Assembly (NCBI GenBank): GCA_036489495.1
Contig: DASXFR010000087.1
Span: 58,366-122,365 of the forward strand
DNA from: DASZIT01 sp036489495
GTDB lineage: Bacteria; Actinomycetota; Acidimicrobiia; Acidimicrobiales; RAAP-2
Direction of reading: 5' to 3'
DNA length: 64,000 nt
Shown: piece after piece, positions 53,472 to 61,610 of the stretch
Numbering within the stretch: the first letter of the stretch is position 1
Layout: each line of letters opens with the position of its first letter
Translations under genes and position numbers: made by a program
Notes under the pieces: model-generated
What the model was told of the DNA's origin: nothing
Databases searched by the model: none
Seen by the model: the letters and a program-made list of their open reading frames with translations, nothing else

Positions 53472-54287
53472 TCAGTGCTTCAGGGCCGGGTGCTGCCGGG
53501 CCAACAGGGGGGTGATCAACCGGCGTGGCGTCAGCCAGCCACCGGCGGCGCCCAGCCGGTTGAAGATCCCGGGGATGACCACGGCGCGGTCGGCATCCAG
53601 GCCGACCACCGCGGCGGCGGCCACCTCTTCGGGCGGCACCCACATGAATTTGGGTAGCGACCCGGCCGCCTCTTCGTCGGTGAGGCCGGCAGCTTCGCCA
53701 AAACCAGTTTCGACCGGACCGGGGCACAACGTCGTCACCGTGACTCCGGTGCCCCGCAGCTCGGCCCGGATGGCGTGGCCATAGGACAGGACGAAGGCCT
53801 TGCTGGCCCCGTATCCGGCCTGACCCGGCAGCGGCTGAAAGGCCGCCGTCGACGCCACATTGAGGATTGCCCCGCTCCGGCGTTCGACCATCCCGGGGAG
53901 GAAGGCGGTACAGAGGTGGACCACCGCCTCGACATCAGTCCGGATCATGGCCAGCTCTCCAGCCACCTCTCCCCGGTACACCGCCCCCATGGTGGAGAGC
54001 CCGGCGTTGTTGACCAATACGTTCACCGCCAGTTCCCGGGACGCGACTTCGGAGACGATGTTGGCGCGGGACGACTCGTCGGTCAGGTCGGCGACGACCA
54101 CTTCGGCCCTGACCCCGTGCTTCGACGCCAACTCTTGGGCCAACGCCCGGAGCTTGGGCTCCCGGCGGGCCACCAGCGTCACCCCGAGGCCCTTGGCCGC
54201 CAGCAGTTTGGCGATCTCGGCGCCGATTCCCGAGGAGGCTCCGGTGACAAGGCAGGTGCGGTCTGGGCTCGGGGCGGGAAGTGTCAT
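53472..54287 (-). CDS. Short-chain dehydrogenase/reductase
   Basis: 271 residues from ATG 54287. A longer minus-strand frame from 54710 is a shadow of the citrate synthase gene. The protein has the classical TGASSGIG nucleotide loop (with Arg at VARREPKLRAL favouring NADPH), NNAG in strand 4, Ser in ILNVASTAAF, and the catalytic YGASK. The DltE/Sdr-like group includes acyl- and ketosteroid reductases. It lies 39 bp upstream of the flavoprotein gene on the same strand, consistent with a two-step lipid pathway (the SDR could reduce acyl-DHAP), which is inference. Confidence 0.88.
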   Translation of the reverse strand: MTLPAPSPDRTCLVTGASSGIGAEIAKLLAAKGLGVTLVARREPKLRALAQELASKHGVRAEVVVADLTDESSRANIVSEVASRELAVNVLVNNAGLSTMGAVYRGEVAGELAMIRTDVEAVVHLCTAFLPGMVERRSGAILNVASTAAFQPLPGQAGYGASKAFVLSYGHAIRAELRGTGVTVTTLCPGPVETGFGEAAGLTDEEAAGSLPKFMWVPPEEVAAAAVVGLDADRAVVIPGIFNRLGAAGGWLTPRRLITPLLARQHPALKH

Positions 54288-54343
54288 AACCGCATCGTAG
54301 GGGGCCTGCGCCTGGTGCTGCCATGGCGGAATCCGACCGATGA

Positions 54344-55600
54344 CTAGGGCTGGACGACCCCTTCGGCCGGCGCTCGGCCCGGCGTCGCGTAGACCGCCCG
54401 AGCCCGGAAGCGGAGCGGGCGCTCTCCGAGTTCCTCGAGATAGTGGGCGGTCCAGCCGGCCACTCGGGCCACCGTGAAGGTGGTGCGCCCGGCATCCGGG
54501 GGCATCCCCGCCGACCAGGTGATGGCGGCCAGGGCCAGGTCGACGTTGGGCGCCGGCAGCCCGTTGGTCTCGGCCAGATCGATGATGGCCTTGACCAGCT
54601 CGATCTGTTCGGCAGTGGCCGTCTGGTTGAACAACCTGAGCAGCGCCTCGAATCGAGGATCGCCGTTCTTGTAGACGGGGTGTCCGAAGCCCGGCAGCAC
54701 CCGTTGCCATCGCAACGTGTCGTCCAGGGCCCGTTCGACCCCATGGCGTTCGGCATCGACCAGGAGCCCGTAGGCCAGCTGGCTGGCCCCGCCGTGGAGC
54801 GGTCCGGCGATGGTTCCCAGCCCGGCCATGAGGGCATCGCAGAGATCGGCGTGGGTGGAGGCGGCCAACCGGACCGCCAGGGTAGAGGTGGCCAGCTCGT
54901 GGTCAGCCATCAACACCAAGGCGGCGTTGACGCTTCTGACCAGACCCGGGGTGGGGGCCGGGCTCAGCTTGCCGGCCAGGCGCTCGGCCAAGGATCCGCC
55001 CCGATCGACGCCGTCCGGCAGCTCCAGGGGAACCGGTGGGCCGGCAGGTCCCGGGAGCAACTCCACCATCGATGCCGCCACCCGGCGGGCGGTGCGGGTA
55101 ACGCTGACCGGTCGCAGGTCGGCCCGCAACGGGTTGTTGGCCCCGGCCATCACCACCGCCCAGCGCATCATGTCCATCGATCCCATCTCCGGGTGGTCGC
55201 CCGACCGCAGCGATTCCCATGGCCGGCCACCCGATCCGTCCGCAGGGTGGTTCGGCCCGCTCGCCGGCCTCGACGAACCGTCGTCGGGGTCGACATTCCA
55301 CAACCACTCCGCCACCTCCTCGAAGGAGGCGGACGAGGCCAACTGGACGGCGGCCAAACCCCGGTAGGCGGGTCCGTCGTCCCGGAGCTGGGTGATGGAG
55401 GTGGTCACGGTGGCCAACCGGGTCTCGACCGTCTTCCCGGTTCGGGCCCGGACAGCCAGCCGTTCGATGTCGTCCACATCAAAGAGGCTCCGTCGACTGT
55501 GCGGCGACGGATGGGAGGGGAGCAGGCCCCGGCTCACATAGGCGTAGAGAGTGGCGGTCTTGACGCCGAGGCGCCGGGCCGCCTCCTCGCTCTCCAGCAT
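54344..55600 (-). CDS. Citrate synthase-like protein with N-terminal MerR-type HTH
   Basis: 418 residues from ATG 55600 (GTG 55609 is three codons upstream). Residues 1-55 are a winged HTH: MLESEEAARRLGVKTATLYAYVSRGLLPS. The rest is a citrate synthase fold with the catalytic His pair in LMADHELATS and GFGHPVYKNGDPR, and the catalytic Asp in PNVDLALAAI. Such HTH-citrate synthases are found in actinobacteria; whether the HTH binds DNA in vivo is unclear. It is divergent from a CBS-citrate synthase 141 bp away. Confidence 0.88.
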   Translation of the reverse strand: MLESEEAARRLGVKTATLYAYVSRGLLPSHPSPHSRRSLFDVDDIERLAVRARTGKTVETRLATVTTSITQLRDDGPAYRGLAAVQLASSASFEEVAEWLWNVDPDDGSSRPASGPNHPADGSGGRPWESLRSGDHPEMGSMDMMRWAVVMAGANNPLRADLRPVSVTRTARRVAASMVELLPGPAGPPVPLELPDGVDRGGSLAERLAGKLSPAPTPGLVRSVNAALVLMADHELATSTLAVRLAASTHADLCDALMAGLGTIAGPLHGGASQLAYGLLVDAERHGVERALDDTLRWQRVLPGFGHPVYKNGDPRFEALLRLFNQTATAEQIELVKAIIDLAETNGLPAPNVDLALAAITWSAGMPPDAGRTTFTVARVAGWTAHYLEELGERPLRFRARAVYATPGRAPAEGVVQP

Positions 55601-55625
55601 CCGATCCACCCGGGAACTCTACCTG

Positions 55626-55654
55626 TTGACATTGACTTGATCAACGTTTACAGA
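55626..55654 (+). promoter_or_regulatory. Promoter with embedded palindrome before the CBS-citrate synthase gene
   Basis: TTGACA (55626-55631), 17 bp, then TACAGA (55649-55654) fit a housekeeping promoter facing right. The spacer holds TTGATCAA (55637-55644), a perfect 8-bp palindrome, and TTGAC occurs three times (one as TTGAT). The region lies between the two citrate synthase starts, so one operator could control both. Confidence 0.6.
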
Positions 55655-55741
55655 CCATCGAAACCGGTCCACACTGGACGGGTACAGACAGAAACCGAAT
55701 TCGGCACCGGCCTGCGGTGCCCAGACCCCCCAGGAGTACCG

Positions 55742-57262
55742 ATGCCCACTTCCGTGCGAGATCTGATGACCTCCCCCCCGGTCACCTGCGACCCCGACAC
55801 CTCGCTGGCCGACGCGGCCGGCACCATGCACGGCCACGACATCGGTTCGGTCGTCGTCACCGACGGCGCCAAGGTGACGGGCATCGTCACCGAGCGCGAC
55901 CTGTTGCGAGCCGCGGCCGGTCATGCGGATCCGTTGATGGAGCCGGTGCACCTGTGGATGACCGCCAACCCGGACGTCCTGGCGCCCGACGAGGAGGCCG
56001 GCGCGGCGTGGACCAGCCTGACCCATCATCACTACCGTCACCTGCCGGTGGTCGAGGGCGGGAAACTGATCGGCGTGGTCTCCATCCGGGATCTGCTGGA
56101 AGTGGCGCAGATCCGGCCGGCCAACGAGTCGGGAACCGACGTGCCCAAAGGGCTCGAAGGGGTGGTGGTGGCCGAGACGTCGGTGGGCGACGTCCGCGGC
56201 CTCGAAGGCTTCTACCACTACCGGCAGTATTCGGCGGTGGAGCTGGCGGCCCGTCGATCGCTCGAGGACGTGTGGCAGCTGCTCTTCGATGGCGAGCTCC
56301 CCGACCCGAGGCGCGCCGACGCCTTCGCCGTCGAGGTGGCCACCCTGCGCCCGCTGCCCGACCGGCTGGCGTCACTGTTGCCGGCCCTGGCCTCGAGTGG
56401 CACTCCGTTGGATGTGCTGCGCACCGGCGTCTCGCTTCTGGGTGCCGAGCTGGGCTGGCGGCCGACCCACGACATCGACGGGGCCGAGCTGCGGGGCCAG
56501 GCCCTGCACCTCTGCTCGGTGGTTCCCACCCTGCTGACCGCCACCCACCGGCTCCGGATCGGACTCCAGCCGGTGGCACCCCGGGACGACCTGTCCTATG
56601 CCGCCAACTACCTCTGGATGCTGCTGGGGGAGGAGGCGCCGGACGAGCACGTTCGGGCCATCGAGCAGTACCTGATCGTCACCATCGACCACGGATTCAA
56701 CGCCTCCACTTTCACGGCCCGGGTCATCACCTCCACCGGAGCCGACCTGGCCGCCGCCGTCACCGGGGCCATCGGGGCGCTGTCGGGCCCGCTCCATGGG
56801 GGGGCTCCCAGTCGGGCCCTCGACATGCTCGACGACATCGCCACCCCCGACCGGGCCGAGGCCTGGGTGCGGGGGGCCATCGAGCGCGGCGACCGGATCA
56901 TGGGCTTCGGCCACCGGGTCTACAAGACCGACGACCCCCGCTCGGTCTTTCTGCGGGGCGTGGCCCAGCAGTTGGGAGGCCCGCTGGTCGACTTCGCCGA
57001 ACAGGTCGAGCGAACGACGGTAAATGTCCTTACCGAACTGAAGCCGGGGCGACAGCTCTATACCAATGTGGAGTTCTTCGCCGGAGTCGTCATGCACACC
57101 TGTGGCATCCCCCGGGACATGTTCACTCCCACCTTCGCCTCCAGCCGGACCATCGGTTGGGCCACCCAGGTGATGGAACAGGCGCAGGACAACCGGCTGA
57201 TCCGGCCGGCCGCCCGGTATGTCGGGCCGCCGCCACCCCAGCCGGTCCCCACCCGCGGATAG
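55742..57262 (+). CDS. CBS-domain/citrate synthase fusion protein
   Basis: 506 residues from ATG 55742 (AGGAG five bases upstream). Two CBS domains occupy residues 1-122 (SVRDLMTSPPVTCDPDTSLADAAGTM, then HHYRHLPVVEGGKLIGVVSIRDLL). A citrate synthase domain follows from about 145, with catalytic His in VTIDHGFNAST and GFGHRVYKTDDPR. The third catalytic residue position reads TNVEFFAG, so Glu replaces the common Asp. CBS pairs usually sense adenosine nucleotides, so activity could be tied to energy charge. It may make citrate or methylcitrate; which one is not fixed. Confidence 0.9.
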   Translation: MPTSVRDLMTSPPVTCDPDTSLADAAGTMHGHDIGSVVVTDGAKVTGIVTERDLLRAAAGHADPLMEPVHLWMTANPDVLAPDEEAGAAWTSLTHHHYRHLPVVEGGKLIGVVSIRDLLEVAQIRPANESGTDVPKGLEGVVVAETSVGDVRGLEGFYHYRQYSAVELAARRSLEDVWQLLFDGELPDPRRADAFAVEVATLRPLPDRLASLLPALASSGTPLDVLRTGVSLLGAELGWRPTHDIDGAELRGQALHLCSVVPTLLTATHRLRIGLQPVAPRDDLSYAANYLWMLLGEEAPDEHVRAIEQYLIVTIDHGFNASTFTARVITSTGADLAAAVTGAIGALSGPLHGGAPSRALDMLDDIATPDRAEAWVRGAIERGDRIMGFGHRVYKTDDPRSVFLRGVAQQLGGPLVDFAEQVERTTVNVLTELKPGRQLYTNVEFFAGVVMHTCGIPRDMFTPTFASSRTIGWATQVMEQAQDNRLIRPAARYVGPPPPQPVPTRG

Positions 57263-57263
57263 A

Positions 57264-57779
57264 TCAGTTCCGGCCCGGTGCCATCTTGAGGACCGGGCGC
57301 TCCTCCACCCATTGGAGATGGAGCGACCGGCGAGCGAACTTCCAATGGCCGTCCACCCGTCGGTAGTCGTCGCTGTAGCGGATGTACCAGATGAAGTCCG
57401 AGCCCTCCGATGACTCCGCCGACGCCCCGGCAGCGGTGTCGGGGTCGGCCGCGGTCAAATGATGGGCGACGCACTTCACGTTGCCGTTGGCGGTATCACC
57501 ATCGATGGCGAACTCGTGATTCGACACGAGATGGAAGGTACACCGGTAGTGCGCCAGCCGGCCGGGGATCTGGCACAACTCCTCGTACCCCGACCGGGTG
57601 ATCACCGGCCGGAAGTCGGCGGGATAGTCCGGCACCACCAACTCACCGCCCTCGACGAACAACCCGGCGAAGCGGTCTCCGTCCCGGAAGTCGACCGCCG
57701 CCGCGTAGGAGGTGGACAGCCCGCGGAGCTCGAGCTCGTCACGCCGGTGGTCATCCGGGTCCCGATGACGTCCGATCAT
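57264..57779 (-). CDS. SnoaL-like / NTF2-fold protein
   Basis: 171 residues from ATG 57779 (GGAG four bases upstream; ATG 57872 is longer). The NTF2 fold is supported by LSTSYAAAVDFRDGDRFAGLFVEGGELVVPD, GYEELCQIPGRLAHYRCTFHLVSNHEF and the C-terminal YSDDYRRVDGHWKFARRSLHLQWVE. Members are small isomerases, dehydratases or ketosteroid isomerase-like proteins. The catalytic residues are not conserved enough to call an activity. It is convergent with the CBS-citrate synthase: the stops almost touch. Confidence 0.83.
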   Translation of the reverse strand: MIGRHRDPDDHRRDELELRGLSTSYAAAVDFRDGDRFAGLFVEGGELVVPDYPADFRPVITRSGYEELCQIPGRLAHYRCTFHLVSNHEFAIDGDTANGNVKCVAHHLTAADPDTAAGASAESSEGSDFIWYIRYSDDYRRVDGHWKFARRSLHLQWVEERPVLKMAPGRN

Positions 57780-57953
57780 CCGGCTCCGCCCGTCATCGGC
57801 ACCGTCCCGCCGGGGTCGGCGGTGACCCGTCCACCGACAGGGGGAATGAGTCCGAACCGCATGGGTGTTCATCCTTTCGCGCACCGTCCGAAGCCGCGTG
57901 GTTCCCGAGGATACTGAGCAAATTGTGGGCTGGAGGCCCGGTACAGTAGGACG

Positions 57954-59771
57954 GTGGATCCCGAGGCTGCACCTGAGCGTGGTAGTGCGCCGCCCGATAC
58001 CCGCACCCGGGGCCGACCGCCACCTTCCCCGGGCACCCCGTTCTACGACGCCATCATGACGTCGAGGGCCCGGATGCACCGTCGGCGGTTCATCACCTTG
58101 GCCGCCACCGGTGGTGTGGTCGCCGCCGGCGCAGTGGCCCTGGCCGTCGCCGAGACCGCCGGCGGCTCAGGCCAACCCACCGCCACCCCGACCACGACAC
58201 CCGCCCGAGCCAAGAAACCGGCCACCTCCACCGCCAAGGTCATCAACACCAAGCTGGCCGACGGGGTCACCATCCCGGTGAATCCGGCCATCGTCGCCGA
58301 GAATGCCAAGACGGGTCATGCCTGGTGGGTCAACACCCCCCAGCAGGCCGGCGACATCGAGGGCTACTCCAATCAGTGCAGCGCCGCCATCGGTGAGACC
58401 GTCACCCTGTTCGTCAGCACCAAGGCGGCCCACTTTCATGTCGAGGCCTACCGGATGGGCTATTACCAGGGCATCGGCGCCCGACTGGTGTGGCAGTCGG
58501 ACGAGGCCCCCGGAGTCCGCCAGGCCCAACCCACCGTGGTCGCGCCGACCAACACCATTCAGTGCAATTGGAAACCGTCCATCGGCGTCCCGGTCAACTC
58601 GACCTGGCCGCCCGGCGCCTACCTGTTGAAGTTGGTCGGGCCGAACAACGAGCAGCAGTACGTGCCGCTCTGCGTGAGGGATGACACCTCCAAGGCGGCC
58701 ATCGTGATCCAGTCGAGCGTGACCACCTGGCAGGCCTACAACCGATGGGGCGGGTACAGCCTCTACTACGGCAACCAGGGCGGCGCCCTGTCGTTCACCC
58801 ACAATCCCGGCGGGGGCGACTACGACCACCGGTCCCGCGTCGTCACCTTCGACCGCCCGTATGACCACGATTGGGCGTCGGGCGCCGCCGACTTTGTCGG
58901 CAACGAGTTCCCGGTCATCTATCAGGCCGAACAGATGGGCCTCGACGTCACCTACTGGACGGATATCGACTTCCACGCCCGGCCTCAACTGCTGAACAAT
59001 CACAAGGCACTGATCAGCCTCGGCCATGACGAGTACTGGTCGCGGGAGATGCGGACGGGTGGGATCCAGTCGGTCGCCGGCGGGGTGAACATGGCGTTTC
59101 TCGGCGCCAACGCCTGCTACCGGCAGATCCGGCTTCAACCGTCCGATCTCGGGGTCAACCGCCAGCAGGTCTGCTACAAGTCCGCCAGCGAGGACCCGCT
59201 CACCGGAGTCGACAACACCCAGGTCACCGTCAACTGGCCCGAGGCTCCGGTCTCCAAGCCCGAGAGCGAGCTGATCGGCAGCACCTACCAGGACGTTGCC
59301 GCCAACGCCGCCATGGTGGTCACCGAACCGAATGCCTGGGTGTTCGCCGGGACCGGGTTCACCCAGAACCAGAGCCTGCCCAAGGTGGTCCTGGGGGAGT
59401 TCGACCGCTACGTCCCCGGTGCCTCGAGCCCTTCCAACCTCGATGTGCTGGCCCACTCGATCGTGCCCAACCGCGGCAGCAATTACTCGGACGTCACCTG
59501 GTACACGGTGCCCAACGGCGGTGGCGTCTTCTCCACCGGGAACGCCACCTGGATCGGCGCGCTGGTCAACAGCACCCTGATCCCCCCCAACGTGGTGCCC
59601 GATGCGATCCCCGGGGTGACGGCACCCCTGCTGCGGGTGATGGAGAACCTGTACTCGGTGATCGGGATGGGACCGGCCAGCGCCACCCAACCCTCCCAGG
59701 GCAACTGGCAGGCCGTCTACGGCTCCGGGTCCTCGTCCCTCAAGACCCCGGTGCCCACCAACAGCGCCTGA
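57954..59771 (+). CDS. Tat-exported protein, N,N-dimethylformamidase large-subunit-like
   Basis: 605 residues from GTG 57954; ATG 58056 is an alternative and would put the signal nearer the N-terminus. The twin-arginine signal is RRRFITLAATGGVVAAG. The domain matches the DMFase beta-subunit type: HVEAYRMGYYQGIGARLVW, WQAYNRWGGYSLY, HDEYWSREMRTGG and VFAGTGFTQNQ. DMFase cleaves dimethylformamide with an iron centre, but exported homologues are common in actinobacteria and probably act on other amides or glycans. Start choice is uncertain. Confidence 0.85.
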   Translation: MDPEAAPERGSAPPDTRTRGRPPPSPGTPFYDAIMTSRARMHRRRFITLAATGGVVAAGAVALAVAETAGGSGQPTATPTTTPARAKKPATSTAKVINTKLADGVTIPVNPAIVAENAKTGHAWWVNTPQQAGDIEGYSNQCSAAIGETVTLFVSTKAAHFHVEAYRMGYYQGIGARLVWQSDEAPGVRQAQPTVVAPTNTIQCNWKPSIGVPVNSTWPPGAYLLKLVGPNNEQQYVPLCVRDDTSKAAIVIQSSVTTWQAYNRWGGYSLYYGNQGGALSFTHNPGGGDYDHRSRVVTFDRPYDHDWASGAADFVGNEFPVIYQAEQMGLDVTYWTDIDFHARPQLLNNHKALISLGHDEYWSREMRTGGIQSVAGGVNMAFLGANACYRQIRLQPSDLGVNRQQVCYKSASEDPLTGVDNTQVTVNWPEAPVSKPESELIGSTYQDVAANAAMVVTEPNAWVFAGTGFTQNQSLPKVVLGEFDRYVPGASSPSNLDVLAHSIVPNRGSNYSDVTWYTVPNGGGVFSTGNATWIGALVNSTLIPPNVVPDAIPGVTAPLLRVMENLYSVIGMGPASATQPSQGNWQAVYGSGSSSLKTPVPTNSA

Positions 59772-59827
59772 GCCACTCGTCGCCACTACCGGCTTCGCCT
59801 CGCCCCGGCTCGTACAATCGGCGGAAC

Positions 59828-61564
59828 ATGCATCCGGACCCGGCGACCACCCGCCCCCTTCTCGAGGCATCGGGCGACCGGACTCCGGGTTCATCTCTCG
59901 AGCCGGAGCCCGCTTCCCGATGGGGACGCGGGTCGTGGATGACGGCCCTGGCCTTTGCCATCCTGGCCATCCCGTTCGCCATCATCCTCATCCGATTCCT
60001 GGTCTCGTCGGGCCAGCCCATCTACTTGCCCGACGATCTGGCCCTCATCGATCTGCATACCCGGGAGGCGCTCCGCTGGCGGCAGGAGCTCGGGGTCTTC
60101 GACCACAACAACTGGAACCACCCAGGACCGAGCTACTTCTACCTGCTCTCGCTGTCCTACCGGGTGCTCGGCTCCGGCGCCAGGGCCGAGTTCTTCGGGG
60201 CCACCCTCGTGAATGCGCTGGCCGCGTTGGCCTGCGTGGGGGTGGTCCGCCGGCGAACCACCCCGGCCCGGGCCCTCTGGGCGGCAGTCTGGGTCGGATT
60301 CCTGGCCGGGGTCTTGGCCGTCACCGGGTCCGGAAGCACGACCTACTCCGAAGGCGGGCTCGGCGCGCTGGTCAGCCCTTGGAACCCGATGGTCGTCATC
60401 CTCCCGCTGGTGCTGTTCACCATCCTCTGTGCGGCGGCGCTCGACCGATCGGCGCTGTCACTGTTGGGCGCGCTGTTGGTCGGCTCCTTCATCGTCCAGA
60501 CCGACATCTCCACCCTTCCGGTGGTGACCGCGGTGTTCGTCGTCGCCGCCGTCGGGTGGTTGGTCACCCTGTTCCGGGATCGGCGGAGATCGCTTCCCCC
60601 TGACCATCACCGACCGCGGTGGTGGGTGGTGGCGGTCGGGTTGACGGTGTTTGCCGGGATGTGGACGCCACCGATCATCCAGCAATTCACCAACCATCCG
60701 GGAAACTTCACCCTCATCTACCGCTTCTTTACCAGTGGTCAGCCGGGACGGTCGCTCCATGCCGCCCTCTGGTCGGTCGCCGCGGTCAACGGCATCCTCG
60801 TCGAGGGTCCCTCGGAGGTCATGAGCTCGTTCCTGGGCGGGCCTCCCCATCATTCGACCATCACCGTCGTGGCGTGGATCGCGGTGGTGCTCGTCGGCAT
60901 CGCGGTGACCGCCACCGGCATTCGTCAACGTCGCCGATTCGCGACCGGGCTGGGTGCCCTGAGTCTGGTTGGTTGCGTCACCACCGTTCTGGCCGTCACC
61001 CACGTCATCGGGCAGATCTTCGGCTATCTGGTGGCATGGGAGATCGCCATGCCCATCGCCGCCCTCGTCGGGCTCGGCCTGGTGGGTTGGCCGGGGCCGG
61101 AATCCCGGATCCGGCCCCGGCTGGCGACATCATCCCCCGCGCAGCGCCTGACCCTCGGCGGCTTGGCCGTGCTGGTCGGGGTGGTGCTGGCGGTGCGGGT
61201 CATCTCGCTCCCGGCGTTGAGCACCGTCTCGGATCCGACCGTCGGCCGACTCGACGCGCTGGTGACTCCCTCCCTGAGCCACCAACAGTCGGTCTTCGTC
61301 GGCGACAACGGGGTGCAACCACTGCTCCTGGGGGTCGAGCAGTTCATCGGGCTGGTCAACCAGCTCGATGAGCAGGGGTACAACCCACAGGTGAACCACG
61401 CGTGGAAGGCCCAGTTCGGAACCGGCTACCTGACCACCGGGAACGAAGCCGCCGACATCGAGCTGTGGCCGTGGACGGCCCGGGCGACCGGGCTGCCCGG
61501 CTACGTGGGCCGGGTCGGCAACATCGCCGTCGCCATCACCCGACCCGACGCTGGCCGGAGCTGA
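59828..61564 (+). CDS. Polytopic membrane protein, GT-C glycosyltransferase-like
   Basis: A 578-residue protein with about ten hydrophobic helices. The first external loop contains LPDDLALIDLHTREALRW, an acidic motif of the sort used by GT-C enzymes for metal or lipid-donor binding, then FDHNNWNHPGPSYFY. A soluble C-terminal region of about 100 residues follows the last helix. I recognise the fold class, not a named family. It lies between an exported DMFase-like protein and acyltransferases, so a role in envelope glycan assembly is likely but unproven. Confidence 0.72.
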   Translation: MHPDPATTRPLLEASGDRTPGSSLEPEPASRWGRGSWMTALAFAILAIPFAIILIRFLVSSGQPIYLPDDLALIDLHTREALRWRQELGVFDHNNWNHPGPSYFYLLSLSYRVLGSGARAEFFGATLVNALAALACVGVVRRRTTPARALWAAVWVGFLAGVLAVTGSGSTTYSEGGLGALVSPWNPMVVILPLVLFTILCAAALDRSALSLLGALLVGSFIVQTDISTLPVVTAVFVVAAVGWLVTLFRDRRRSLPPDHHRPRWWVVAVGLTVFAGMWTPPIIQQFTNHPGNFTLIYRFFTSGQPGRSLHAALWSVAAVNGILVEGPSEVMSSFLGGPPHHSTITVVAWIAVVLVGIAVTATGIRQRRRFATGLGALSLVGCVTTVLAVTHVIGQIFGYLVAWEIAMPIAALVGLGLVGWPGPESRIRPRLATSSPAQRLTLGGLAVLVGVVLAVRVISLPALSTVSDPTVGRLDALVTPSLSHQQSVFVGDNGVQPLLLGVEQFIGLVNQLDEQGYNPQVNHAWKAQFGTGYLTTGNEAADIELWPWTARATGLPGYVGRVGNIAVAITRPDAGRS

Positions 61565-61610
61565 CAATTCAGCCGTTCGAGATCAGTCCCCCGACGAAGC
61601 GTCATACCGG

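Noticed and set aside
54443..55741. Long N-terminal extension of the CBS-citrate synthase frame
   Set aside because: It is antisense to the HTH-citrate synthase; the ribosome site at 55732-55736 marks ATG 55742.
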